Shown here in pieces: positions 41,424-52,300 of a stretch of 64,000 nucleotides of DNA. Source of the stretch: Gracilariopsis chorda (Eukaryota > Rhodophyta > Florideophyceae > Gracilariales > Gracilariaceae); the NCBI GenBank assembly GCA_003194525.1, contig NBIV01000003.1:372001-436000 (forward strand). The letters are read 5' to 3'. The notes beneath the pieces are model-generated. The model was given only the letters and a program-made list of their open reading frames with translations. It ran no database searches and had not been told where the DNA came from. The stretch's first letter is position 1, and each line of letters starts with the position of its first letter. The translations under genes and the position numbers were made by a program.

Positions 41424-43561
41424 GTCCCAGTTCTTTGGGTGGTCTGCATCTTAGGACGTAACGCCGCGAGTAACATCCGGTTAAACCGTTCAACTTGCCC
41501 ATTACACTGGGGGGTGGTAGGTAGTCGTGAACAAGTTCTTGACATCCAGGATGCGACAAACATCCTGGAAGAACTGGCTCGCGAACTGTTTCCCGTTATC
41601 GGAGAGCACCTCCACAGGGGGACGGTAGACGAAAATCCAGTGCGTCACCAGAGCCTGGGCCACCGTGAGAGCGGTTATCCTCCGAAGAGGGACAGTCCGT
41701 ACCAGCTTAGAAAAGCGGTCGGTAATGACAAGTAGAAACTTGTTTCCACGTTTCGTGGTGAGTAGTGGTCCGAGAATATCGACCGCGATATACTCGAGCG
41801 GCGCCCTTGCGGGGAATAGTTTCATCTTCTTCGCATTTTTGCGGAGTTTCACGGGATTCTTCGCGCATTCGCTACAAAAACGCAGGGTTGCGTAGCAATC
41901 CACCGCCATGGCGGGCCAATAGAAATCCCTTCGCAGGGTTAGGTATAGTTTCCTCCCACCTGGGTGACCTCCAATGGGGGCGTAGTGTGATAGATGTAAC
42001 ACCCGCGACTGCAGGGAATGAGGTACCACAATCTGTGGGCGGGCTTCGACCTTCCTTACGAGGTAGCCTTTGTCGTTTACCCCGAAAGAGAGATCTTCAC
42101 CACCGTTGATACGGGCACGAACCCTCGTACAGAATGGGTCGCCGAATTGTTCTCGGATCATTTCTTCCGGTGATACCGGTATAAAGTTTCCCGGTAACGG
42201 TTTCTCAGATTCATCTCGCGATGCGAGTAGTTCGTCAAAGTCAGCATCCTCGTCCCAGTTTTCTGGCCCAGCCTCGACGGCACATTCCGGATCATCCGGG
42301 TCTATGGCCATGAAACATGGGACTTCATCATCTTCCGTTGGGTGTGCTTCCCCACTTGTGGGTAAACGCGACAGGGCGTCGGCTTGGGTGTTCTGCGCGC
42401 CCTTTTTATAAATGACTTGAAAGTCATATTCAGCGAGGCGGAGTCTCCAGCGCATGAGGCGTCCCGACAGGTCGGAGATATTCATTAACCACCTCAATGA
42501 GGAATGATCCGTGTACACGGTGAAGTGAACTCCCATAAGGTAGGGGCGCAGAGTGGTCATCGCCCATACGACGGCGAGGCACTCTTTCTCCGATACGGAG
42601 TAGTTCCACTCATGAACATTGACCGAGCGCGACCAATAACCAATTGGGTGTCGTTCCCCCTCTGGGTTTGTTTGAAAAAGAGCACACCCGACTTGGTAGT
42701 CGCTCGAGTCCGTATCTACGGAGTATGGCAACCCAAGTTTTTGGAGATGTAGGATTGGTGCTGATGTCCCAGCCTTCTTCAAGGAGTTAAAGGCTTCCGA
42801 TTGCTCGGGCGTAAATGTTCCCAGTTTTGGGGGGTTCCTCTTTCGCAACAACGCGTTCAGGGGCGCCGCAGTATCCGAAAAAGTTCGGGATAAACCGTCG
42901 ATAGACGTTGACCAGCCCCAAAAAGGAGCACAGTTCCGTTTGATACGGGGCTCTTTCGCCTCAACAAGGGATATGACTCGATCTTTCTCCATCGCTAACC
43001 GTCCAGGACGGATAATGTGACCCAGATACTTCACAGTATCTGTGAAAAACTCGCATTTCCTCAACTTGAGGGTAATTCCCGCATCGCGGAGTACGGTCAG
43101 CACGTCTCGGACGTGATTGAGATGGTCGTCCAACGAGTTTGAGAAGATGATAATATTATCAAGGTAGACCAGACAACTCCGCCACTTAAAGCGGTTGAGT
43201 AGAATATGTACTGCACGCTGAAAGGTGGCGGGGGCGTTGGTTAACCCAAAGGCATCCGCTTGAAGCGGTACGTTCCTGCGTGGCAGGTGAATGCGGTTTT
43301 GTCGCGATCCTCCTGTCTGACAGGGACTTGCCAATATCCCCAATTGGCATCGAGAGCCGTGAACACGGTGGCGTCTCCGAGGGAGTCAATACATTCATCC
43401 ATACGAGGGATAGGGTACGTGTCCCTAACAGTCACGGTATTGAGCCGGCGGTAGTCGACACAGAACCTCCAGGTTCCGTCGGCCTTCAAATCCAGTACAA
43501 CTGGGGATGCCCAGGGTGATTGAGCGGGCTCAATCACCCCCGCGCGGAGCATCGTGTCCAC
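41424..43561 (-). pseudogene. Reverse transcriptase, RNase H and integrase core of the ambisense element
   Basis: RT (43561 onward) has RAGVIEPAQSPWASPVVL, FCVDYRRLN, ALDANWGYWQVPV (first Asp) and VYLDNIIIFSNS, where the second Asp of YxDD is Asn (codon AAT, 43160-43170). A one-base loss near 43250 breaks PLG.TNAPATFQ, and a local double shift near 42900 garbles the thumb. RNase H keeps SVDTDSSDYQVGCALF, SEKECLAVVWAM and YTDHSSLRWL. Integrase has the HHCC set (HLSHYAPIGGHPGG, FCSECAKN), AVDILGPL and VLSDNGKQFASQF; an extra C near 41505 shifts the frame before the catalytic Glu (QVERFNR). The lesions make this copy non-functional. Confidence 0.9.
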
Positions 43562-43621
43562 TTGGGACTGCTCCTCTTCCCGAGCTTTCGGACCTGCCCT
43601 GTAAGGGGGTTGTGCAACCGG

Positions 43622-44245
43622 TCACGCACCGGGGAATAAATCGATCCGGTGTTCCGTTGCATTAATCTCGCCAAGCGAGCCATCCCAAATTGTGGTGAAT
43701 TCCCGTAACATTGTACGGAGTTTGTGGCGGTGCGACTCTGGCACGTGGCTGAAGTCCAGCGGTTCAAGTGCCTTTTCCGGATCAGTCCGGTCGTTGCTCG
43801 ATGGAGCATTGTCCTGTGGAACAGGTGTAGTTCGCAATTCCGAGTTACTCGGTGTGTTCGACGCTGAAGTAGCGGTTTCCTCCCCCTCCTTAGACTTGAC
43901 GTCTTCGGACGGCGGGGCGAACTCCTCAGAAGAGGTGGTAACTCCGAGTGCATCGGCGGCTGTCATCTTCGTTGGCAGCATTCCCATAGGATGGGGGGTT
44001 ACACTCCCAATTACTTGGTGTTTTACCAGATACTGGGGGTATTTGCCAAGGTTGGCAACCAATATCCGGAAAGAAACATTCGGGGAAATGGAGACAATTC
44101 CATTAGCCAGCGCCAGCTGGGATTTCTCGTACAATGAGGCGATGGGTTGTATAACCCGAAGACCGTGTTGACTGGAATTTACCTGCACCCAGACTTGGGA
44201 CTCAGGTGGTATAGAAACCGAGGCAGCGACGCGGAGCTTGGTAGA
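43622..44245 (-). pseudogene. Pol linker between protease and RT
   Basis: The frame is the same as protease and RT but bounded by TAG at 44246-44248 and TGA at 43622-43624. It includes SQHGLRVIQPIASLYEKS and SISPNVSFRILVANLGKYPQ (the post-protease strand region of gypsy pol), a Ser/Thr/Pro/Glu-rich low-complexity part and FSHVPESHRHKLRTMLREFTTI before the RT. The two stops could be mutations (TGA is one transition from CGA) or read-through sites. Confidence 0.7.
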
Positions 44246-44881
44246 CTAGCGGGACGCGGGCGATGGTTCCTGCGCAGCAGGGAGCGGACCTTGTTTCCGA
44301 GACAACCGCTTTAGCGGGCAGCGAAAAATCGGAACCGACGATCCATTTTCATGTTCTACACGCCTGAGGCGGGGCCTGATTGTGTCGACAAATCTGTCGC
44401 AGTAATCACATCCCATTATGACTGGTGCTGCCAATGAACGGCAAACGATGAAGTCCAACTTCACCACAGAGGTACCAAGTCTCACGACTAGGTCCACTGT
44501 GCCCACCGTTTGTAACGGATTGTTGTTCCCATCTGAAATGTCGGGGACCGCGTCAGAGCGGATACGAGACCGCACAAGTGGGGGTAACAATGATTCCACA
44601 ACAAATGTGGGGCCTGCACCTGTATCCAGGACGGTGAGAAACCTCACCATAAACTGGAGATCAAGGCCAAGGTCGGCATAGACCTTATAGTTGGGCTTTG
44701 CCAAGACCAAGACTCTACCGGGAATCCGGGGATTTTTACTCCGTATCCACGGGCGACGCAACACAACGAGGTGCGCAGAGTCCGCGTCAGCGGTGTCTTT
44801 CCTCGAGAGGACTTTCACCGAGGAGCGAGGCGAGGACGTCTCGGGCGCCAACAGCCTCTTGTCTGAGGACGCCTCTCCCAA
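44246..44881 (-). pseudogene. Aspartic protease of the ambisense element
   Basis: FLTVLDTGAGPTFVVESLLPP holds the DTGA active site and VDLVVRLGTSVVKLDFIVCRSL with VIMGCDYCDRFVDTI gives the second half of the fold. The frame is open upstream beyond 44881 (non-ATG) and in the -1 frame relative to gag, so it would need frameshifting from gag. It ends at TAG 44246. The active site is intact, but this copy lacks a proven continuous gag-pol frame. Confidence 0.75.
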
Positions 44882-45138
44882 TGGGGAGACTCCCTCAGTT
44901 AGTTTTCCGCCTTCGGCGGTGGGTTGGTTTCCTCGACAACGAGTGCTTCATCCCGTTGACGGGGGTTTCTATCCGCATAAGCGGGGGTTGCAACGGATGG
45001 TTGCGTGATTTCCCGAATCGGGGCGTATGAAGCTTGCCGCGCACGCGGGGTCTGTGGTTAGGCACGGGAAAAGTCCGTTTTAGCACGGAGGTAGGAAGCC
45101 GTCGCGACGGAACGTTTCTCCTCTGGGGTGAGGGCCTC

Positions 45139-47073
45139 TTACTTTGCCACCACCTTGGCCATATCCTTCAGTGAGCAGATACACTGAGGCGAGGTATGGC
45201 CATGGGCATAACAAAGGTGGCAAATGAGAGCCAACACCGCGACACGCGGATTATTATTCCAAGTATCGAAGAAGCGAACCGCAGGGCGGGTGTCAGTCCA
45301 TCCAGGCCGTTGATAACGGGAATGACCGTTTGAAAACGGGAGTCGTTGGGGTTGGACCCGACCGTTACCACCGTATAGAACGGGATCTTCTGTTCCCGTA
45401 TCACGGTTCATCTCCGTCGTTGACGGCAAATCACTGGTGGGTGTCGACACACCATCCCCCTGCACTAAATTCACGGTATCAAATCCCTGTCCAGGGTTCC
45501 CATCCGCAGTGAGCGGGAGTGAGGAAGCTTCGCTTTCTAGCAACAACGCCTTGGCGGATTTAGACCAATTGTTCGGAGTTCTTGCACGAAGTGCATCCCC
45601 TTCCACTCGGGCGTGTTGGACCAGCTTGAGATAGGTGATCCTCCGCTTTTCTTCCCAATAAAGGGTAACTAAACTCCGGATTGCCGGGTCAAGACCATCG
45701 ATGAACATGGTACTGCGCTCCCCAGCGGGGTATACGTTACCACATCTTTGGAAAGCCTTGTTAAGGCGCACCGAGTATTCGGTCTCGGTCTCTCCAGCAC
45801 GCTGGCGTGTATCTCGCAAAGCAAGGATGGCCTGCTGAATAGCGTTTTTTGTGGCGTAGGAGCGCAGAAGATACTGCACAGCCTCCGGCCAGCAAGTAAC
45901 CCCTCCCTCGGAGGCACGAGGAGATCCTCTGACAAAGTTGTATTGGTCCTCCGCCACTCCCCGTAGGAAATACGGTAAAGCCAAATAGGCTTGTCCCTCA
46001 TTCATACCGAGGATATGGGCCTCCGCTACGAAGCGGGATAAGAAATCCAGTACCAGGACTGGGTCCTCTCCAGTAAAATACTGGTTGCGGAGCGAGAGCT
46101 GCATTCGCTTAGTGCATTCTCGCACCTTTCCCGTACCACGGGGCGTACGTCCAAGTGAAGAATATTTGAGGCGGTAGTACCGGTATGATAAAAGCTTCCG
46201 GTAATCCGGGTGTCTCGGTTTCAATTCCCGGAGACCGGGGTGTCTTCTCCCCTTCTGGCGGGTTCGGATCCAACCTTCAGTGGCCGATGACCGCTTCGAG
46301 CGGGAGGAGTAGCCTCGCTTCTCGTCCTCCGAGTCGGAATCCGAGGAGCTCGAGCTAACCGAATGGTTTCGGGATGAGTCCGACGATGTCGAAGAATCGG
46401 AGTCCGAATATTTTCGGTGGTGTTTCCGTCGATGACGGCGTTTCTTCTTCCCAGCAAGCTGGTCTTTGTGCGATGCCTCGTTTACTGGATCCTCCGGGGA
46501 TGGTTTGTCCATGAGGACGATCTGCTCCAGCGTCTCCAAGCGGGAACCAATCTGATCAAATCGGGCTTCAACTCCTTCGATGAAGGTGGCGGGTTGTCCC
46601 AAACTCTCTAACACGGAGTTGACGTCAGACCGTAAAATACGGAGTTCCTCGGCAACCTTCTTTACGGGGGTTGCCAAGATCACCTGTTGGAGGGATTTTA
46701 GTTCCCCTACAAGGGTGTCATGGGCGGTCCAGAGAGCGCGGACCTGAGATTCCAGGGAAGTCCCGTGGGGGGTGTTATCGCCCGTTCCACGGGGGCTTGA
46801 AGCCGCGACAGTGGGAGCAGGCTGGGGTGCCTGGGGCACTGCGGCAACAGCCGGAGTCGATGCTGCGCTCCCCTGCGGGGGTGATAACGAGGGCAAAAGG
46901 AGGTTCCGGGGTTCCCGGTCTGGGGTATCATTCCGCAATGAAGCGGCACCAGCACGGCTGGAACTTGTCCGTATAGGCATACGGGGTACGAACCGAACTT
47001 CGGAAGTGTCTGCGTTGTCGCGGGAGCGACTACGCGTAACCACTGGCTCCGCATCGGAGAGATTTCTCGACAT
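45139..47073 (-). CDS. Gag of the ambisense element (644 codons, intact)
   Basis: An ATG at 47073 opens 644 residues with no interruption. Order: basic Ser/Pro/Ala-rich N-terminus; a helix suited to a coiled coil (LRALWTAHDTLVGELKSLQQ-like, then VEARFDQIGSRLETLEQI) at ~130-190; a Lys/Arg/His cluster plus Ser/Asp repeat (KKRRHRRKHHRK, SDSDSSTSSDSS) at ~210-270; the gag core with LSLRNQYFTGEDPVLVLDFL, EGQAYLALPYFLRG and TETEYSVRLNKAF; and a CCHC knuckle C-HL-C-YAHG-H-TSPQ-C near 624-637. It would assemble particles and package element RNA. Six hundred-plus codons without a stop contrast with the wrecked pol downstream. Confidence 0.85.
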   Translation of the reverse strand: MSRNLSDAEPVVTRSRSRDNADTSEVRFVPRMPIRTSSSRAGAASLRNDTPDREPRNLLLPSLSPPQGSAASTPAVAAVPQAPQPAPTVAASSPRGTGDNTPHGTSLESQVRALWTAHDTLVGELKSLQQVILATPVKKVAEELRILRSDVNSVLESLGQPATFIEGVEARFDQIGSRLETLEQIVLMDKPSPEDPVNEASHKDQLAGKKKRRHRRKHHRKYSDSDSSTSSDSSRNHSVSSSSSDSDSEDEKRGYSSRSKRSSATEGWIRTRQKGRRHPGLRELKPRHPDYRKLLSYRYYRLKYSSLGRTPRGTGKVRECTKRMQLSLRNQYFTGEDPVLVLDFLSRFVAEAHILGMNEGQAYLALPYFLRGVAEDQYNFVRGSPRASEGGVTCWPEAVQYLLRSYATKNAIQQAILALRDTRQRAGETETEYSVRLNKAFQRCGNVYPAGERSTMFIDGLDPAIRSLVTLYWEEKRRITYLKLVQHARVEGDALRARTPNNWSKSAKALLLESEASSLPLTADGNPGQGFDTVNLVQGDGVSTPTSDLPSTTEMNRDTGTEDPVLYGGNGRVQPQRLPFSNGHSRYQRPGWTDTRPAVRFFDTWNNNPRVAVLALICHLCYAHGHTSPQCICSLKDMAKVVAK

Positions 47074-47160
47074 GAGAAAATACCGTTACGACGGGAAACG
47101 ATCACGGAACTTCCGGTGAATGAAAATAAACCTCGTAAGAGGGAAAACAAAAAACCGATT

Positions 47161-47176
47161 CTAGGTCGGGAGACCA
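47161..47176 (-). other. Candidate primer-binding site of the ambisense element
   Basis: Eight bases after the 5' LTR the minus strand reads TGGTCTCCCGACCTAG, starting with the TGG that pairs with a tRNA CCA end. The same sequence follows the LTR in the inverted pair at 10117. I cannot name the tRNA. Confidence 0.5.
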
Positions 47177-47184
47177 CTTTGTGG

Positions 47185-48006
47185 TGCAATGCCCCAAAGG
47201 GGAAAAACACCGAAAGACGTCCGGGATCTTCCTCTCACGAGGTGAACCCAGTTGGGTAGAGCCCTCCCGGAGGTGTCACGGCGAAGCCGGTTTGTAAGAC
47301 CAAAGACACCTGTCGCGACTTGCGTAGGGAGGTGAAGGCGAAGAATCGGTATCCGCGTGAGCGGGGTGTGATCCTCAGTAGAGGTATGTTTCCACGTAAG
47401 TGGGGAAGTGTGAGCGGGTGCACACAGGAGGGGCCGCGGGTAGGGGTATGTACTCCCCTGAAAGGGGGAAAGGAGGAGGGTGAAGGGAAAGGAGGAAGAG
47501 TGGGCGAGGGTGAGTCGCGAGAGCGACGAACGAGTACGGTAATGCCAGGGACAAGACTCCCTATACAGGGCGAAACACCAATGTTATTGGAATGATTATA
47601 CTCCCAAAGATGGGCCTCGTTAGATGTGCAAGGGGGTTAGATGTCCCGTGGTTTACGTCGTTTCCCTCCAAGGAGGAGTAGAGCACGCGCGCAAGCGGTA
47701 ACAACTAGAGCCAATTCCCCAGGTTGGGGTCCCTTGTTGGGGAAGGTTTACTGGTGCGACGGCAGCGTGCCGTCGCACTAAGTACTAGCTTCCCAGAAAT
47801 AGGTGTGAAAATAATAAATAAAATCAACTAAAATACTTCACATTTGGTGGCAACATCCACTACTGTGGCCAACCGCCAATGGACCCAAAACCGTGTCCCA
47901 CGTGTCCATACCCACCATTGTGGGGCGTAGTTCATATACACACTACACAACCGATAATATCGGGAAAACGATCAAGTACCAAGAATCCCTCCCTGAGGGC
48001 GTTGCA
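47185..48006 (-). repeat. 5' LTR of the ambisense element (822 bp)
   Basis: On the minus strand it runs TGCAACGCCC...GGGGCATTGCA, followed by leader and primer-binding site. Hairpins include CCCC-TGAAA-GGGG (47455-47467) and the 9-bp stem GCGACGGCA-GCG-TGCCGTCGC. A TATATGAA box lies ~50 bp inside its start on the minus strand. The outer flank CTTCA does not match the flank of the other LTR. Confidence 0.92.
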
Positions 48007-50271
48007 CTTCAATGATCATGATATCAGCATTTGGATGCACGTGTAGTCCACCTCAACTAAACAGAACTCTAAAGAGATAAACGAGCCAAGTTTGTCCTGC
48101 CCTATCATTTCAGCGGCTCTTCTATGATCCTTTGATTTGAAACATCACCTTTTTTGTTAGATTCCTGAGACCAGACGAGTCTTGATTTGGTTTGTTTCGT
48201 TTTAAGTGCTTTCAGACAGATATGTAAGTGTAGCTGCAGAGAATGCTGTTCGAAGATGGGTGAAATCTACATTTTCGCATCCTATATCTCGCGGAACACA
48301 GCATCCACTAGCTCTAAAGGCGACTACGCCTATGTCAACGTCATTCGAGTGAAATCAAAGCTTGCAATTACGAAGGCCTTGTTTATGAATAACAAATGGC
48401 GAATTTCAGTTCAAAGATCATACACAAGGATAATAGTATCGAATTGTTTCCATGTGTTGTAGACTGACCAGTCGAAGGAACTATCTTCTGCGAATGATTT
48501 TCCTATCTTGTCCGTAACCTTTCTGGTATGAAGATTTACAATCCACGCTTTTAGGTTGTTAGGAAGATGAATCGGCGTTACAGGCGCTACTAGCAAGCTA
48601 GATTCGAGTGATAGGGAAGACTATAGGTTGACGTACTTGGGACGTGATATCTAAGAAATTGAAGACCAGAAGCAACTGGCCAACGCAGCTTTACATAACT
48701 CTGCCCAGTTCTCTGGAAGACTAACTGCTTCGGTACCAGATGAAATGTAGAGAGAAAAAATGTTAGGAAAGATTACCAAGCCGCTACACATTGATTTAGC
48801 TACTGACTTGTCCCTTTGGAATTGTATGCGAGAGTTAAGCAAGCTCTCAGATATGTTGACTTAGAACATTCTTTCGTTTCCTGTGCCCTAACATGCATTA
48901 GAAGGTCAACTGAAAGAGCTTATCGAAATCAAGGCACCTTTTGAAAACATGGAGAACCGTCTTAGGTCCAAGTGTAAGACTGCGGATACGATTTGATGCG
49001 GCATATATTGCGAGTGGGATTGAATCGTTTGTTCATGAGGTCAGCTGATACTATCATTGAGTCTATTAGGAGATATGTTGGCTCTTTAGTGATGAAGTTG
49101 TATGGCAAACTCTCACGCGAGCTTCAGTTTAGTGGTTCTCAGATGTAAGGAAGACTATTTACGCATTCCTGGACGGATATGTGGAATATGCAAAGGGCAT
49201 TTTTCTGTGATGCCCCACAATATATAGAAGTTAAGGAAAGAAGTATAGTGAAGGAAAATGCGATCGGCACAAGAAACGAGGCCTTTATGAAGAACAAAGA
49301 AAGCTGAAAGGGAATATGAAAGGAGGAAAGCAATCACGCTCCCATCTTCAATGCTACAGCTTGTGGATTCGTCCGAGAGACTTTGACATAATTTTAAGTG
49401 CTTTGTTTTTGCACATCTTGGGGTATGGAGGTGGAAGGTGCCACAGCTGGTTCCAATGATGTCGAAGATGTGTGGCAGTCCTTCTGAGATGCTTCCTGAG
49501 AAGAATTTGGGCTTGTCCTCGCCTGCTTTCTTGTGCTGCACAACGAGCTTTTCTTTCTCCGCTGTTCACTCTGACGTCCATTGTTTAGTGGACGGATCTA
49601 TGAAGAACTGAAATCTTTTGTAGAAGAAGATGGATGCAGTAAAGTGACAGTGTTGTCTGTTTGTTCCGCGTGTTCGGTTAATGGAGCTAGGCTTGTTTTA
49701 AATGTACATCTAGCTTTTAATTGGGTCAGTTCGTTTTTCTGAATGAATGCTATGGCATCCTTCGAAAGAGGTAGAACTCCACTCATCGCAGTACGTCCAT
49801 TTCCAGTAGCGTGTCTACGTAAAGCATTGTAGAGGGTTTTTACTTCCATATAAGTATTTTACCTATCTACTTCCGAGTCTTCTCTACTGGTTCTAAGTAT
49901 ATCTGAGTCAATAGGGATAAAATCTTTCTCCATCGACCGACCAAAATGGCATAGTTGGGAATTGCTCTCTTTCTTGTTGAAGTATTAAGTATCTGAACTC
50001 AGTTTCGCCGTCAAGGGCACTGTAAAATCAGATGATTCTTTTCTCCAGTATGCAGAGAAAAGCACTTTCAGACATATATAAAGAATCCTAGTATGCTTCG
50101 TAGCTCAGGGAACGGCATACAGTCTTCCTGATAAACAACGGCACATCAGACCATGTGACGACAAACAAAGCCAACGGACCGCGGCTGCCCACAGGCACAC
50201 ACACCACTAAGCTCTGCCTTTACGTCATCCCCCGACCCCGTATACCGTTCTCAGAATTGTACAACTGTTTC
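48007..50271. other. AT-rich stretch with unassigned frames
   Basis: The best candidate is a minus-strand pair of overlapping frames at 49581-49155 (HLPPPYPKMCKNKAL and FFSGSISEGLPHIFDIIG), possibly one frameshifted fragment. No family recognised. There are no terminal repeats and no RNA genes that I can see. Confidence 0.3.
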
Positions 50272-52039
50272 TTATGATGAGCGGTCTTCATCTACCGACG
50301 CATTCCAGCCCTGACTCAGATGTCTTCCCGATTTCAACTTAAACCCAGCTACAGGTCCACTTGTTGGGGTTGAACGACGTACCAGAGTTTTGATTGCTTC
50401 TGGCCATGAGATTTGTGAATATTCCACAACCTCTGTGCTTGAAAGAATGTATTTCTTCGATGGATTAAAGCTCGAATCCACGAAGTTTGCCAAAGCGTAA
50501 TTCGTGTATTCAGCCTCCAAGTTGTCTACAACTTCTAGAGCTAGAACTTTCTCAAGCTCTCTCGTCTTCTAATATCTCCCACTTTGAGAAGATAGTGTTT
50601 ATATAAGCTATAAGCTCCGGTTATCAGCTCGTTCTTGAGATATACGCCAACCCTCCAAAGGAACCTTTCACAAGGGAATCTTCTTCGATATAATAATCTT
50701 CTTGTGCGCAGAATTAGAAGATTCGGTGACCCAGCTCCTTGGAACATATTGCGCGTAGTTTTAGCCGCATTTGGGAAGCAAGAAACCAAAATATGCGGCT
50801 TATTGTGAAATATGTACTTATAACACTCGGGGAGACGATCTTCAAATGCATAAAAGTACTTAGATTCTAGCATTTTCCTCCTTTCGAAAAACTTTTCCGA
50901 CGTATATGACTTCCTGAGGTTGAACAGGTTTTCTCCATATCATGCATCCAATCTTTCCTACCAATCTTTCTACACAAATTGGCCACATTTTTCTGATGAT
51001 TCTCGTTCAGGTGCCATTATTCGAGGGATATCTAGGACAACTTGAACGCCTTCTCAGCTGCATTTATGCCCGCAGTGTGGTGGTCCATCAATACCATCGC
51101 CGGTGAGACGGCAAAAATAGACTTCAAGTAGGAAATAATATGTACGAAGTGCTCTTCTGTCTCCGGGCACATGTACCCCATGAAAAAACATCAGCACATG
51201 AACATCATTGGCTCTTCTAATAATGGTGACCAGAGTGAAGCCCTATCTATTGGCATTGGTTTTACAATCAATAGATACCCCGGTACAATGCCGAACTTCT
51301 GGTAGTCTACCATCTACTCACAAAACCACCAACAAGCGAGCTCATGCTACTCGAATCATCCGCAGCAAAGAATTCTTTATTCTTTGCATCCTCCCTCCTC
51401 AACGAAAAGATCAGATCACACAACTTCACACATTCACAATTGCGGGGACTGCCTGTAGAGAAATCATATCTCAACCTCTTCCTCGCTAATACTGGATTTA
51501 TCTTTTCACTGTACTTGTTTTCTAGGTATCGAATCGTATATCTACAACCCGTATGCAAATCGCTGGTCATATGTATCGCTTCAGAACGCATTTGTGGCTT
51601 GAGATGTATAGTAACAAAACTCCCGGCGGGGCCATGTCCATGTCTACAATCATTTGGACTAGGCACGTAGATCATTCCACCATCCTCCTATTGCCCAGAA
51701 TTCTCCGTCTTAATCTTTATCGAAAAGAGGTATGGCCTCATCTTGTGCTTGTATTGATTGCATTTCAAGATTTCGTTCTTCAGGACCCTTCTATTCCCAA
51801 TGTTCAGCACCACGACCCTTCGGAGACTTTGTCATATCCGGAGATCTCTTTCTTTCTCCAACGTATGTAGAATTCCTTACTAATAGGCTGTACCCGAAGC
51901 AGTCTGCGATAAATTGAAGTTCCTTCAGAAACGTATCCCCTGAAGGATCTAGAGAAAACGTTTCCAGACATGCTAAGCCAGCTGCTTCAAAACGATCCTC
52001 AGTTCTCTCATTCAGTATCGTGTTCTGGACGTATTGCAT
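50272..52039 (-). pseudogene. Mutator-like (MULE) transposase remnant
   Basis: Minus-strand pieces in order: AGLACLETFSLDPSGDTFLK (52039-51791); HGPAGSFVTIHLKPQMRSEA, TSDLHTGCRYTIRYLE (51675-51307), like a FAR1/FLYWCH-type N-terminus; then near 51290-51140 NRQGFTLVTIIRRANDVHV LMFFHG in one frame, fitting the core strand with ...GF.Lv.i; then YKYIFHNKPHILVSCFPNAAK (50873-50541), like the fp.a....C.wH region. The gene is cut by many stops. The assignment to MULE rests on the domain order and is moderate. Confidence 0.45.
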
Positions 52040-52300
52040 TCCCAGTTCTTCACCACTGTCTTCTGTCCAGCACTTTTTTCCTTCTCTCCAATGCTATGCT
52101 TTCTTCTTGATTCTGATTCTTCTTTATTCAGGATACCCCCATCAGAATCTTCGAAGAGGCATGACAGAATACTTCCTTTCACCTACAAATCGATCAAGGA
52201 GCAATGCACCACCTTCTTCAACAGACTGCTCATCGGCAACCTGCTGCGCTTATGCTACGTTCGCGTTACGTTTCTCATTCTTTTCACTCATTCTTGAGCC

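Larger units (their letters stand above)
36660..48006 (-). mobile_element. Ambisense, hairpin-saturated Ty3/gypsy element
   Basis: Two 822-bp LTRs with TGCAACGCCC...GGGGCATTGCA termini enclose 9.7 kb. On the minus strand, in order, are a leader with primer-binding site, gag (47073-45139), protease (44881-44246), linker, RT, RNase H and integrase (to 40284). On the plus strand, starting 59 bp inside the 3' LTR, are two overlapping open frames of 326 and 274 codons that run towards pol. The outer five bases (TGTGG and CTTCA) do not match, so no target duplication is seen. The sequence is GC-rich and full of small CC...GG hairpins. Pol has at least five lesions; gag and the plus-strand frames are open. 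Confidence 0.9.

Noticed and set aside
36660-48006. Regular small hairpins as a CRISPR array or a terminator series
   Set aside because: The hairpins differ in sequence, spacing is irregular and they occur inside codons; there are no repeated units and the genome is eukaryotic.
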